DNA from: a bacterium 1xD8-48
Lineage (GTDB): Bacteria; Bacillota; Clostridia; Lachnospirales; Lachnospiraceae
Assembly: GCA_009917455.1 (NCBI GenBank)
Contig: QZDS01000021.1
Location: 1 to 64,000, forward strand
DNA: 64,000 bases
Reading direction: 5' to 3'
A program made the translations under genes and the position numbers. Below the pieces are notes generated by a model that ran no database searches, had not been told where the DNA came from, and was given only the letters and a program-made list of their open reading frames with translations. Shown here one piece after another: positions 1 to 7,897 of the stretch (within the stretch, counting starts at the first letter, position 1; the number at the start of each line of letters is the position of its first letter).

Positions 1-128
1 AAAATATCCCATACCTTATTTAATTTGGAGAAAAACTGAGGATTTTGGTTCAGATAAACTAACGAATAACACTTGTTTTTGAGTGCGCTGCTGTCAACAA
101 TCAATGCAAAAGAAACACTTTCCGTCAC
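1..128 (-). CDS. possible partial ORF running off the left edge
   Basis: On the minus strand a frame opens with GTG at 128 (an in-frame stop lies just upstream, at 135-137) and stays open to the window edge, giving 42 residues. The composition looks protein-like (SSALKNKCYSLVYL, NPQFFSKLNKVWDI), but no RBS is visible and I do not recognise the family. It could be the fragment of a gene interrupted when the neighbouring accessory patch was rearranged. The plus strand here also has an open frame ending with a stop at 193-195, so strand choice is uncertain. Confidence 0.2.
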   Translation of the reverse strand, partial: MTESVSFALIVDSSALKNKCYSLVYLNQNPQFFSKLNKVWDI

Positions 129-279
129 TTGTGATTATTTCGCTGTTTTTGATTTTATGGTGGATAGCCTTATGGCAGATATTTTTGAGTAAAGGAGATT
201 ACTGTAAAAAATAGTAGAGGACAGCCAATAAATGGCACACTTAAACAAGCTGTCTTAAAGCAGATGCTTATACTCTTAT
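129..279. other. intergenic, possible mobile-element debris
   Basis: AT-rich stretch downstream of the ABC exporter operon. It carries short broken frames on both strands and one RBS-like AAAGGAG near 195 that leads into no usable frame. No terminator hairpin was found for the exporter operon. I see no intact gene. Confidence 0.3.
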
Positions 280-996
280 TTATTCCTGGATTTTACGCAA
301 ATATCGTTTAAACAAAAAGCAAATCCACATAGCAGATAAAACAAATGCGGGCAGCATATAAAGCGGCATATTTTCTAAAATCGCTTTTCCAGTCCAAAAA
401 GAGGGCAGCGGAGATATTACATACTGTATATCTGATTTAATAAAAAACGGGATAACAGCACCAAAAATAGTCAGCGTAGATAACTTCGTTACTGCCATAC
501 CCTCCAGTTTGTTTGATGAAATCGTCAGTACAAGCAATGCAACAATCATGCCCTGCAAGGTTCCTCCCGTCGCAAGCAATAAAATGGTAAGCGGAGAAAG
601 AGGCGTCAGTTTAAAAACAGGCAACAGAATAATAGTCGCAAGAAATGCAATAGCAGAAGGCACGCCAAGCCGTGCGACTATGTAACCTGTTTTTCCTAAA
701 GGCGTAATGAATAGATAGACGGCTGTCTTTTCATCCCTTTCCTCTAAAGAAATCATTGCTGAAACAAAGCAGAACATAGTGGATGACAGCATTGCAAACA
801 GGATGTCAACCAACTTGTAACAGGGAGAAATAATTGCCGCTATATGAAAACTGTCTGTCAAAGCAGCTTCTATTAAAGGTATGGCAAACCGAAAGAAAAA
901 GCCTGCAAGGATTGGCGCAAAACAAGATACAAACAACATCATGTCCCGCCGCATAGCTGCCGCCATTTGGAAAAAGCTCAATCTAATTGCTTTCAT
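280..996 (-). CDS. ABC-2 type exporter permease (last gene of a three-gene operon)
   Basis: 238-residue integral membrane protein with about six hydrophobic segments and the usual short basic N-terminus. It lies last in a tight operon: its ATG overlaps the stop of the preceding permease by 4 bp (ATGA type), which implies translational coupling. With the other permease and the ATPase it would form a heteromeric ABC exporter. The layout (ATPase, two different small permeases, TetR regulator in front) resembles clostridial drug or fluoroquinolone-type export cassettes, but the substrate cannot be read from sequence. The region is clearly more AT-rich than the core genes from 3.6 kb onward, which fits horizontal acquisition. 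Confidence 0.75.
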   Translation of the reverse strand: MKAIRLSFFQMAAAMRRDMMLFVSCFAPILAGFFFRFAIPLIEAALTDSFHIAAIISPCYKLVDILFAMLSSTMFCFVSAMISLEERDEKTAVYLFITPLGKTGYIVARLGVPSAIAFLATIILLPVFKLTPLSPLTILLLATGGTLQGMIVALLVLTISSNKLEGMAVTKLSTLTIFGAVIPFFIKSDIQYVISPLPSFWTGKAILENMPLYMLPAFVLSAMWICFLFKRYLRKIQE

Positions 997-1673
997 AGCT
1001 TTACACCTCCCATGCTATCCCACATTTTCAAGACACAAAATCCTGAAAGCACAAATAGGATTACCGTCGTTGCCACCACGCCCAAAAAACCTATTGCGGA
1101 CGAAGAATGCCCTGAAACCATATCCATACAAACATTGACAGGATAATACCCGCACCATGCAGGAGTAATTTTAAATAAATGCAAAATTGCAGGAACAAAG
1201 CAAACGGCTTCGACTGGCACAGTCCATAATATAAACTGATTAAGGCTTGCAATTTTTGTTGCAACGATTATTCCAAATAATGTAAATATCACACTGGATA
1301 GAAACGTACCCAAAAGCACAATGTGTAAATTATCCGCATCTGCGGCTAATGCTAAAATAGCCGCTACAACAAGTGAGATGGCTGACAATGAACTGACTTT
1401 AGCAATCACATATTCCGTTGCATGGACAGGAGAAACTGCCAATGCACAGGTTGTATGCTGGCTCTTTTCCAAAAGGACAATCGCTCCCATGAAGAACAGC
1501 CCCATTGATGCGGGGTCAGAAAAGATTAAAATTGCGGCAGCTTTTTCTTTCCAATTATCGGGAAGCGCAAAAAGCACTGCTATATAGATTAAAGTCAACA
1601 CTGCATATAAAAAGTAAAAGCCATATTTCGCCTGAAAGCGCATATCCAGTAAAAACAGCTTTTTCAACCTCAT
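993..1673 (-). CDS. ABC-2 type exporter permease (middle gene of the operon)
   Basis: 226-residue membrane protein, six predicted hydrophobic stretches, no soluble domain. It overlaps the ATPase stop and the next permease start by 4 bp each, so the three genes are probably co-translated. It shares little obvious similarity with its partner permease, suggesting a heterodimeric membrane part. The member is recognised by size, topology and operon context rather than by a diagnostic motif, so the exact ABC-2 subfamily is open. Confidence 0.7.
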   Translation of the reverse strand: MRLKKLFLLDMRFQAKYGFYFLYAVLTLIYIAVLFALPDNWKEKAAAILIFSDPASMGLFFMGAIVLLEKSQHTTCALAVSPVHATEYVIAKVSSLSAISLVVAAILALAADADNLHIVLLGTFLSSVIFTLFGIIVATKIASLNQFILWTVPVEAVCFVPAILHLFKITPAWCGYYPVNVCMDMVSGHSSSAIGFLGVVATTVILFVLSGFCVLKMWDSMGGVKL

Positions 1674-2515
1674 AACAGCGTCCTCCCAGTAACATCCATA
1701 AAAATGTCATTTAAGGTTGGTTCACTGCTATGGATGGATTGCAGACGGTTTTTGGCTATCAGATTTTTCAGCCGCTCATCAGAAGATATTTGTTCCAAAG
1801 GGCAGCCTGCTCTATGCTCCCCATCCTCAACCCATGTATAAGTTACGGTTGCCGCTCCTTTTGACATAATCAGATTGTGCGGACTGTCAAGGGCGCATAT
1901 TTTACCGTTTACAATAAACGCCACCCTGTCGCAAAGCTCGGCTGCGTCCTGCATATTATGCGTCGTCAAAAGAATGGTTTTCCCTTTTGCCTTTTCCTCT
2001 AAAATCATATTTTTCATCATACGGCTGTTTGCGGGGTCAAGCCCGCTGGTCGGCTCGTCAAGGCAGAGCAGGACAGGGTCATGCAGCAATGCTTTTATAA
2101 AGTTTAAGCGGGATTTCATGCCCTTTGAATAATCGGCTACACGCTTATCTGCATCCTGCTCCAAACCTGTCATTTCCAAAAGTTCATCCATCGGGCGTGG
2201 CTTTTTTTCGTATAATGATGAGAAAAACTGCAAATTCTCTCTTGCCGTCAGCTTTTCATACATTGTTGAAAATTCAAAATCAACCCCTATATTCTCATAA
2301 AAATTCTTTGTACGATTTTTGCACTCAATGCCATTTACCAGACAGGAACCTTGATATGTTCTCAACATTCCAATCAGAATTTTCTGCAATGTGCTTTTGC
2401 CTGCCCCAGATGGTCCTAAAAATCCAAAAATTTCACCCTCTGGAACAGAAAAACTCATACCAGAAATAAATGGGCTTTTCGTGTAACTAAACGAAAGATT
2501 TTCTACTGTAATCAT
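1670..2515 (-). CDS. ABC transporter ATP-binding protein
   Basis: 281-residue nucleotide-binding subunit that would energise the two downstream permeases. Visible motifs: Walker A GPSGAGKST near residue 32, a signature-like YSKGMKSRL near 132, Walker B LLCLDEPTSGLD near 154, and the H-loop TTHNMQDA. The signature has SKG in place of the common SGG, as seen in several exporter ATPases of the drug-exporter type. I start at the ATG at 2515 because GGAGG lies five bases upstream; a start 10 codons earlier is open but has no RBS. The C-terminal ~60 residues beyond the H-loop are typical of DrrA/CcmA-like exporters. Confidence 0.85.
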   Translation of the reverse strand: MITVENLSFSYTKSPFISGMSFSVPEGEIFGFLGPSGAGKSTLQKILIGMLRTYQGSCLVNGIECKNRTKNFYENIGVDFEFSTMYEKLTARENLQFFSSLYEKKPRPMDELLEMTGLEQDADKRVADYSKGMKSRLNFIKALLHDPVLLCLDEPTSGLDPANSRMMKNMILEEKAKGKTILLTTHNMQDAAELCDRVAFIVNGKICALDSPHNLIMSKGAATVTYTWVEDGEHRAGCPLEQISSDERLKNLIAKNRLQSIHSSEPTLNDIFMDVTGRTLL

Positions 2516-2574
2516 ATCTGCCTCCATACCGTTTGACCTAATCATTTTTTATAGTCAATTTAAAGGCTGTTTTA

Positions 2575-2595
2575 AGTCTGGCTGGTTGCCAGACT
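2575..2595. repeat. perfect 8-bp inverted repeat between regulator and exporter
   Basis: AGTCTGGC and GCCAGACT flank a 5-nt loop, two bases after the TetR stop and 60 bp before the ATPase start. There is no T-tract on either side, so a simple intrinsic terminator is unlikely. It may be an operator for the TetR protein, an attenuating hairpin that lowers exporter expression relative to the regulator, or an mRNA-processing site. Confidence 0.55.
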
Positions 2596-2597
2596 CT

Positions 2598-3185
2598 TTA
2601 AATAATTTGTGTCACAATACCATAAATCAAGGAATACAATGCTTCATCATACTGTTCACCAATCTCAGCCTTATGCAGAGTTGCAAAATAGATTGCGTGG
2701 AATGCGGCACTAAGAACTTTTATGTCTACTTCTTTTTTCACAGGAAACAGGGCAAGCATTTTTTCAATCGTATCTGTATCGTCCCGAAAATGCTCCTCCA
2801 CAATTTCCCGTGGCAGCTTACGCACAAGCAATTCCACTTCATCAACATCTATCAATTTCAAAATCAGCATTTCCTCTGTCATTTTATAGAATTCAAATAT
2901 CACATCGGTCAGCTTTTCCGCTGACAACTCTGTACTGGCAATGCCGGAAATGGTCTGATACAGCTTGCGGTTGACATTTTCCTGCTGTTCTTGAATAACT
3001 TCAAACAAAAGCAATTCTTTTGATTTATAAAAGAGATAGAAAGTTCCTTTTGGAATATTAACCCGTTTCACGATTTCATCGACTGTCGTGCGGCGGACGC
3101 CATACCTCGCAAGGCATTTTGCCGCTTCTTCTTTCAACCGCTTTCTGATATATTCCCGTTCCTGCTCTGAATAGCTCTTTGGCAC
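2598..3185 (-). CDS. TetR/AcrR-family repressor of the ABC exporter
   Basis: 195-residue regulator. The N-terminal helix-turn-helix is clear: an ATTVDEI-type helix (TTVDEIVKRVNIPKG) followed by TFYLFYKSKELLL, the family's recognition-helix pattern. The C-terminal two thirds is helical and would bind an inducer. I choose GTG at 3185 because GGGAGG sits seven bases upstream; the ATG five codons earlier has no RBS. It is the first gene of the exporter operon and probably represses it together with itself. Inducer unknown. Confidence 0.85.
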   Translation of the reverse strand: MPKSYSEQEREYIRKRLKEEAAKCLARYGVRRTTVDEIVKRVNIPKGTFYLFYKSKELLLFEVIQEQQENVNRKLYQTISGIASTELSAEKLTDVIFEFYKMTEEMLILKLIDVDEVELLVRKLPREIVEEHFRDDTDTIEKMLALFPVKKEVDIKVLSAAFHAIYFATLHKAEIGEQYDEALYSLIYGIVTQII

Positions 3186-3224
3186 TTTAACGCCTCCCAT
3201 TTGACCAATTTCGCTTATACAGTC

Positions 3225-3253
3225 ATTATATGCAGTTTTTAAACCTCTGTCAA
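3225..3253 (-). promoter_or_regulatory. consensus sigma-A promoter for the TetR/exporter operon
   Basis: TTGACA, exactly 17 bp, then TATAAT, with the -10 about 40 bp before the TetR start. Both hexamers match consensus fully. The stop codon of the broken TnpV fragment falls inside the -35 box, so the promoter was assembled at the junction between the fragment and the exporter cassette. Confidence 0.8.
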
Positions 3254-3432
3254 TATTCTATTTCATAGAAGTTTAAATCGTTTGTGAGAAGATTGGTGTA
3301 TGTAACCTTGCGGTACTGCTTCAGATAGTCCGGATGCTGCTGTCCCCATGTGCCTATTGGCTGTTCTTCTTCGGTGGGTAATCTCAAATCTGGTATAAGA
3401 TACCCATTTTCTGTTTCCTCCAGATAAGATAT
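3250..3432 (-). pseudogene. TnpV-like transposon protein fragment
   Basis: Sixty open codons without ATG, GTG or TTG at the front (a stop at 3433-3435 precedes directly). The translation contains ENGYLIPDLRLP, then PIGTWGQQHPDYLKQYR and TYTNLLTNDLN, which matches my memory of the conserved N-terminal half of TnpV proteins carried by clostridial mobilizable transposons of the Tn4451 type. The family is normally around 110-120 residues, so the C-terminal half is missing as well. It most likely marks the scar of a mobile element beside the exporter operon. Confidence 0.6.
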
Positions 3433-3544
3433 TCACTCCACATATTTGTGTCTGCTGTCTTAAACACAATTTTTGAGTTTTGTCCTTATCTGGTTTCATA
3501 CTTTATTAAGTTTGTCATAATCCGATATTCTCTTTTTCCATATC

Positions 3545-3571
3545 AAAAAAAGGACTGCATCTCGCAATCCT
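3545..3571 (-). terminator. intrinsic terminator of the ftsEX-M23-S41 operon
   Basis: Minus-strand hairpin with 8-bp arms (one mismatch; plus-strand arms 3551-3558 and 3564-3571) and a 5-nt loop, followed by a run of seven T. It lies about 75 bp after the stop of the S41 protease gene and marks the edge of the core operon. Confidence 0.8.
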
Positions 3572-3643
3572 CTTTCATCAGTGTGTTCCTTCCATGCATT
3601 TTGTCTGATGTACCTGTAACCGGAACGCTATATCAATAATTAT

Positions 3644-4960
3644 CTACCCAATCTTCCCTTCCAGCACCTCTATCGCTCTCTCTACCTGATTATCGACCCC
3701 TTTTTCCTCCGCCAAATCATAGTCGTATTCCAGCACAATATCCGGCTCGATTCCCACTCCGTGGATATTTCTTCCTGAAGGGGTAAAGTATGCGCTGACG
3801 GTAAGCTTAAGGGCAGTACCGTCATTTAACCTGTGTATTCTCTGCACAATTCCCTTTCCGTAAGTGGTGGTTCCTATCAGGGTTCCCTTATTATAGTCCT
3901 GAACAGCGCCCGCCAGAATTTCCGAGGCGCTTGCCGAGTACTCGTTCACCAGCACCACAAGAGGCACTTCAAGCTCCGAATCATCGTCGCTTGTATATTC
4001 CTTCCGGCTCCCCGCCTTATCCTCTGTGTACACAATCAGCCCTTTAGGCAGAATCCTTCCGGCAATCTCCACAACCGCCGCCAAATCGCCGCCGGGATTG
4101 CTTCTAAGGTCAAGCACCAGCCCTTTCATATCGCTTGCTTTCAGCTCCGCCAGAGCCTCCGCGTACTGGTCAACAGTCACACTGTCAAACTCCCGAATCT
4201 GCAGATAACCGATATTATTCGTATTTTCAAGCATTCCGCTCTGCACGGTCGTGGTTTCAATCAGCTTTCCTCTTTTAATATCAAATTCAAGGAAGTCGCT
4301 TTCCCCCTCCCTGTAAATGGTCAGGTGCACCGTTGTCCCCTCCCGGCCCTTTACAAGGTTCACCACCTGGGTCAGGCTCAGCCCCTGGGTGGACTCGTCA
4401 TCCACCTCATAAATGATGTCTCCCTCCCGAAGACCTGCCGCAAGCGCCGGAGATTCCTCTATCACGCCGCTAATCATGGCCATGTTGGTCTGCTTATTCA
4501 TGGAAATCATTGCGCCGATTCCATAGGAAATCCCTTTGGTACTGTTTACCACATCCTCCAGCTCTTCTTTGGAATAATACTCGGAGTAGGGGTCGCCCAG
4601 CGCCGCTATCATTCCCTTATAAACGCCCTCGTGAATGTCCTCGGAGGAAACCTCGTCCCCGTAAAAGTAATAATCGTCGATAGCCTCCTCAATCACCTGC
4701 ATTTTCTCTACCGTATCTGAAAGAGAATCGTCTCCGCCATTGTCACTTAAGGCCGCCACGCCGCTTCTTCGCACTTTCACCAGGTCATAAAGCATTTTCC
4801 CGCTGTAAAGCCCCGTTGCAATCAACGCCATACACAGAGCCCCCGCAAAGACTCCGCTCAGAAAATCCCTTGACGCCCGTCTCCGCTTCCCGCCTGAATC
4901 TACGATTTCTCCCTCATCTTCCGGTCGATTATCAACTTCCTCAGGTTTACTCACAAACAT
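3644..4960 (-). CDS. S41 C-terminal processing peptidase (CtpA/CtpB-like)
   Basis: 438-residue membrane-anchored serine protease. Order: charged cytoplasmic N-terminus, one transmembrane segment (about 34-56), a PDZ domain (about 130-215, with GLREGDIIYEVDD), then the S41 catalytic domain. The catalytic Ser lies in SASASEI (residues 342-348) and the Lys in TTYGKG (about 368), so the Ser/Lys dyad is intact. Such proteases trim secreted or membrane proteins; in Bacillus CtpB activates a sporulation sigma factor, while others control peptidoglycan hydrolases. Here the gene follows ftsE, ftsX and an M23 hydrolase, so regulated turnover of the division hydrolase is a reasonable inference, but not shown by sequence. 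Confidence 0.92.
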   Translation of the reverse strand: MFVSKPEEVDNRPEDEGEIVDSGGKRRRASRDFLSGVFAGALCMALIATGLYSGKMLYDLVKVRRSGVAALSDNGGDDSLSDTVEKMQVIEEAIDDYYFYGDEVSSEDIHEGVYKGMIAALGDPYSEYYSKEELEDVVNSTKGISYGIGAMISMNKQTNMAMISGVIEESPALAAGLREGDIIYEVDDESTQGLSLTQVVNLVKGREGTTVHLTIYREGESDFLEFDIKRGKLIETTTVQSGMLENTNNIGYLQIREFDSVTVDQYAEALAELKASDMKGLVLDLRSNPGGDLAAVVEIAGRILPKGLIVYTEDKAGSRKEYTSDDDSELEVPLVVLVNEYSASASEILAGAVQDYNKGTLIGTTTYGKGIVQRIHRLNDGTALKLTVSAYFTPSGRNIHGVGIEPDIVLEYDYDLAEEKGVDNQVERAIEVLEGKIG

Positions 4961-4995
4961 CTCTCCAATCTTTCTTAAATCTCACATCCGGTTCC

Positions 4996-6222
4996 TCATC
5001 CCCCAAGATAACTCCGGGGATTCACATAACTTCCGTTCAGACGCACGCTGAAATGCAGATGGTTTCCCGTAGAACGCCCGGTACTCCCCACCGCCGCTAT
5101 CTGCTGTCCTTTTGAGACCTCCGTCCCTTTGGACACGTAAAGTGCCGACGCATGCATATATACAGTGTACAGGCTGTCGCCATGGTCTATCATTATATAA
5201 TTCCCCATACTGCTGTTGTAATCCGCAGCCACCACTTTTCCGTCATAGGCCGCCAGTATCGCGCTGCCTCCCGGAGCCGCCATATCGATACCGTTGTGGA
5301 ATCTCTCCACTCCCAGCGTGGGGTGCATCCGGTTTCCGTATTCATCGGAAATTCTTGTATAGGAGGGAGCCGGCCAGGTAAACATTCCGCCGTCATATTT
5401 ACGCGCCTGTTCCTCCGCCAGCCTTTTTCTCTCCGCCGCAACAGCCGCTTCCAGCGTCTTAATCGTATCGTTCTGTACGGCTATTTCTTCCTCATATGCC
5501 CGGATTGCGGATTCCTTATCCTGAATCTCGGAGCTCATCTGGTATATTTCCTGCTCCTTGGACGAAATCAGTTCGTTTAACGAGGCTTCCTCCTCCTCCA
5601 CGGCTGCTTTTGCCTCGTCCAGAAACTCTTTTTCCTCCTCCAGTCCCTCCCGGCAGAGCGACACATATTCTGTGTAGGCCACATATTCGTCAAGCATTTT
5701 CCTGTCATATGCGGAAAGCTTTTCGATATATTCCGCCTTGTTCAGCATATCTCCAAAGCTGCCTGCGCCGAGGAGCAGTTCCACATACAGGGTTTCCCCT
5801 CTTTCATACATAAATTTTATGCGGGTTTTCATTGCCTCATACTGCTTCTTTTGTTCCTCTATGGCTTCCTCAAGTTCCACCGTTTTCTGAACGATTTCTT
5901 CCTCTTTTTCTGAAATTTTATTCTTCAACTCATTAATTTTATTTTGTATGGCAGTCAGATTGGCGTCGAGCTCTTCCACATAATTGGCAAGGTCGGCCTT
6001 GGCGCTCTCCAGCTCCTTCTTAATGGCTTTCACGTCCGTCAGTCCGCTTTGAAGCTCGTTCTTTTCCTTCTTTGCCCTGTTGATTTCCGCTTCCTTTTCC
6101 CTGATGCTGTCGTTGGTGAGCTCACTGGCATAGGTAACAGTCTGGAACTTCCCTGCGCCTGCGGAAAACAGCAAAAGGCTCAATATCACACAAAAGGCTC
6201 TTTTTACTCGTTTCATCCTCAC
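4996..6222 (-). CDS. secreted coiled-coil M23 peptidoglycan hydrolase (EnvC/PcsB-type)
   Basis: 408 residues: signal peptide (about 1-32), two long coiled-coil stretches rich in E, K and Q (about 35-260), then a LytM/M23 metallopeptidase domain (about 285-408). Zinc and catalytic residues are present: HNGID (His309, Asp313), DHG, and GNHLHF (His388, His390). The domain thus looks catalytically active, unlike EnvC-type activators with degenerate sites. Placement eight bases after ftsX strongly suggests that this is the extracellular effector moved by FtsEX to cleave septal wall, as for PcsB, CwlO or EnvC in other bacteria. Confidence 0.92.
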   Translation of the reverse strand: MRMKRVKRAFCVILSLLLFSAGAGKFQTVTYASELTNDSIREKEAEINRAKKEKNELQSGLTDVKAIKKELESAKADLANYVEELDANLTAIQNKINELKNKISEKEEEIVQKTVELEEAIEEQKKQYEAMKTRIKFMYERGETLYVELLLGAGSFGDMLNKAEYIEKLSAYDRKMLDEYVAYTEYVSLCREGLEEEKEFLDEAKAAVEEEEASLNELISSKEQEIYQMSSEIQDKESAIRAYEEEIAVQNDTIKTLEAAVAAERKRLAEEQARKYDGGMFTWPAPSYTRISDEYGNRMHPTLGVERFHNGIDMAAPGGSAILAAYDGKVVAADYNSSMGNYIMIDHGDSLYTVYMHASALYVSKGTEVSKGQQIAAVGSTGRSTGNHLHFSVRLNGSYVNPRSYLGG

Positions 6223-6229
6223 TCCTTAG

Positions 6230-7126
6230 TCATACTCTTAAGTGCTTCCTGACGGTTGTTATACTTCCAAGGAAACCGATTCCCACACCCATGATTATCG
6301 ACATCGGAAGGAGCGTTGAGAAAATCGTTTCCACCGGCAGAAAAGTCAGCAGCTTTGTCAGAACCGCAAATCTCGTCAGGATATACTCAATCACTTTATT
6401 ATAAAGAACATAAATAAGTCCCAGCGGAATCAGCGAGCCAATTGCGCCAATCATCATCCCTTCAATCACGAACGGGGAGCGCACGAAAAAGTCCGTTGCC
6501 CCGATATATTTCATAATGGCAATTTCTTCTTTCCTGACGGAAATTCCGATGGTTACCGTATTGCTTATAAGGAAAATCGATACCGCAAACAAAATCACGA
6601 TAATCCCCACGGAAATATAGGCCACCAGCGAGTTGACCCCGGTAAGGGTAGTCGCCACGATTTCCGACCGGTTTACCTCCCTGATGCCGTCAAGCCCTTC
6701 AAGATAAGACACAAGCGCCGGCTGCATGGACACATCGCTTAAGTAAACCTCATAACTGTCGGAGCCAGTCAGCGGATTGTCCGGAAAACCGTCGGCATAG
6801 CCCTTCAGGTAATCCACCTTGAATTCCTCCCACGCTTCGTCCGCCGATTTAAACACAACTCTCGACGTCTCCGCACGTCTGTCAATCAGCGCCCCAATTT
6901 CCTCAATTCTTTCACCGCTGATTCCCTCGTCAAAAAGAACCGTGACGCATACGCCCTCCTGGGCTGTCCTGACAATATTCTGAAAATTCACTATCACAGA
7001 GTAAAACAGGCCGAACAAAAACAGGCATGCGCCAATCGTGGCAACCGATGCCAGAGAAAACCACTTGTTCCTGAAAATATTGATAATTCCCTGCCTGAGG
7101 GTATAAAAAAATGTACTAATCCTCAT
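6230..7126 (-). CDS. ftsX: cell-division ABC permease FtsX
   Basis: 298-residue permease with one N-terminal transmembrane helix, a large extracellular domain (about 50-175) and three C-terminal helices, the standard FtsX topology. It lacks transport activity in the family and instead transmits FtsE ATP hydrolysis to wall hydrolases outside the cell. The ATG used overlaps the end of ftsE by 11 bp; a GTG four codons upstream with GAGG in front is an alternative. Tight coupling with ftsE and the M23 gene supports one functional complex. Confidence 0.93.
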   Translation of the reverse strand: MRISTFFYTLRQGIINIFRNKWFSLASVATIGACLFLFGLFYSVIVNFQNIVRTAQEGVCVTVLFDEGISGERIEEIGALIDRRAETSRVVFKSADEAWEEFKVDYLKGYADGFPDNPLTGSDSYEVYLSDVSMQPALVSYLEGLDGIREVNRSEIVATTLTGVNSLVAYISVGIIVILFAVSIFLISNTVTIGISVRKEEIAIMKYIGATDFFVRSPFVIEGMMIGAIGSLIPLGLIYVLYNKVIEYILTRFAVLTKLLTFLPVETIFSTLLPMSIIMGVGIGFLGSITTVRKHLRV

Positions 7127-7859
7127 CGATATAACCACCCTTTTCCTCGTCGCTTACAATAACGCCCTTCTTCATTGTAACGACCCTCTTTTGCATTGCA
7201 TTGACTATTTCGCGGTTGTGAGTCACCACCAGCACAGTGGTTCCGTTTTCGTTAATCTGCTCTAACAGCTTCATGATTTCCCATGAATTCTTGGGGTCCA
7301 GATTTCCGGTAGGCTCGTCTGCAAGCAAGATACTCGGGCGGTTTACAAGAGCCCTTGCAATGGCCACCCTCTGCTGCTCGCCTCCCGAAAGCTGCCTTGG
7401 CTTTGCCTTGTACTTTCCGGCCAGCCCCACAGTCGCCAGTATACTGGGCACATTCCGCTTGATATCCTTGCTGGACACCTGTATGATACGCTGTGCAAAA
7501 GCCACATTCTCATATACGTTTCTGTCCCGCAAAAGGCGGAAATCCTGAAAGACAATACCAAGATTCCTTCTGAACTTCGGGATTTTCCTGTGGCGGATAC
7601 GGACCAGGTCATACCCCATCACATTAATGTCGCCGGAAGTGGGCACCAGCTCCCGCAAAAGCAGCTTTATCATGGTTGACTTTCCCGAGCCGCTGTCCCC
7701 CACGATAAATACGAACTCTCCCCGATTGATATGTAAATCCACTCCGTTAAGCGCCGGCGCGCCCGTTGAATATGTTTTGCTCACGTTTGTCAATGAGATA
7801 ATCTCATGATTGTCGGAAGACGGCCGTCTTCTCCTTTTGTTCTTCACTTCACTTTTCAC
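7116..7859 (-). CDS. ftsE: cell-division ATP-binding protein FtsE
   Basis: 247-residue ABC ATPase partner of FtsX. Walker [10 protein letters not shown] (54-62), signature [15 protein letters not shown], Walker [13 protein letters not shown] and H-loop VVTHN are all intact. It is about 20 residues longer than the usual ~228 because of a basic N-terminal tail ([10 protein letters not shown]) reached from the GTG start; this tail may be real or the true start may lie slightly downstream. The gene starts 38 bp after the PucR/CdaR-like regulator, suggesting read-through from it. Confidence 0.93.
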   Translation of the reverse strand: MKSEVKNKRRRRPSSDNHEIISLTNVSKTYSTGAPALNGVDLHINRGEFVFIVGDSGSGKSTMIKLLLRELVPTSGDINVMGYDLVRIRHRKIPKFRRNLGIVFQDFRLLRDRNVYENVAFAQRIIQVSSKDIKRNVPSILATVGLAGKYKAKPRQLSGGEQQRVAIARALVNRPSILLADEPTGNLDPKNSWEIMKLLEQINENGTTVLVVTHNREIVNAMQKRVVTMKKGVIVSDEEKGGYIDED

Positions 7860-7897
7860 CAGATTTTTCCACTCCCGTATAACATGTTATCGATACC

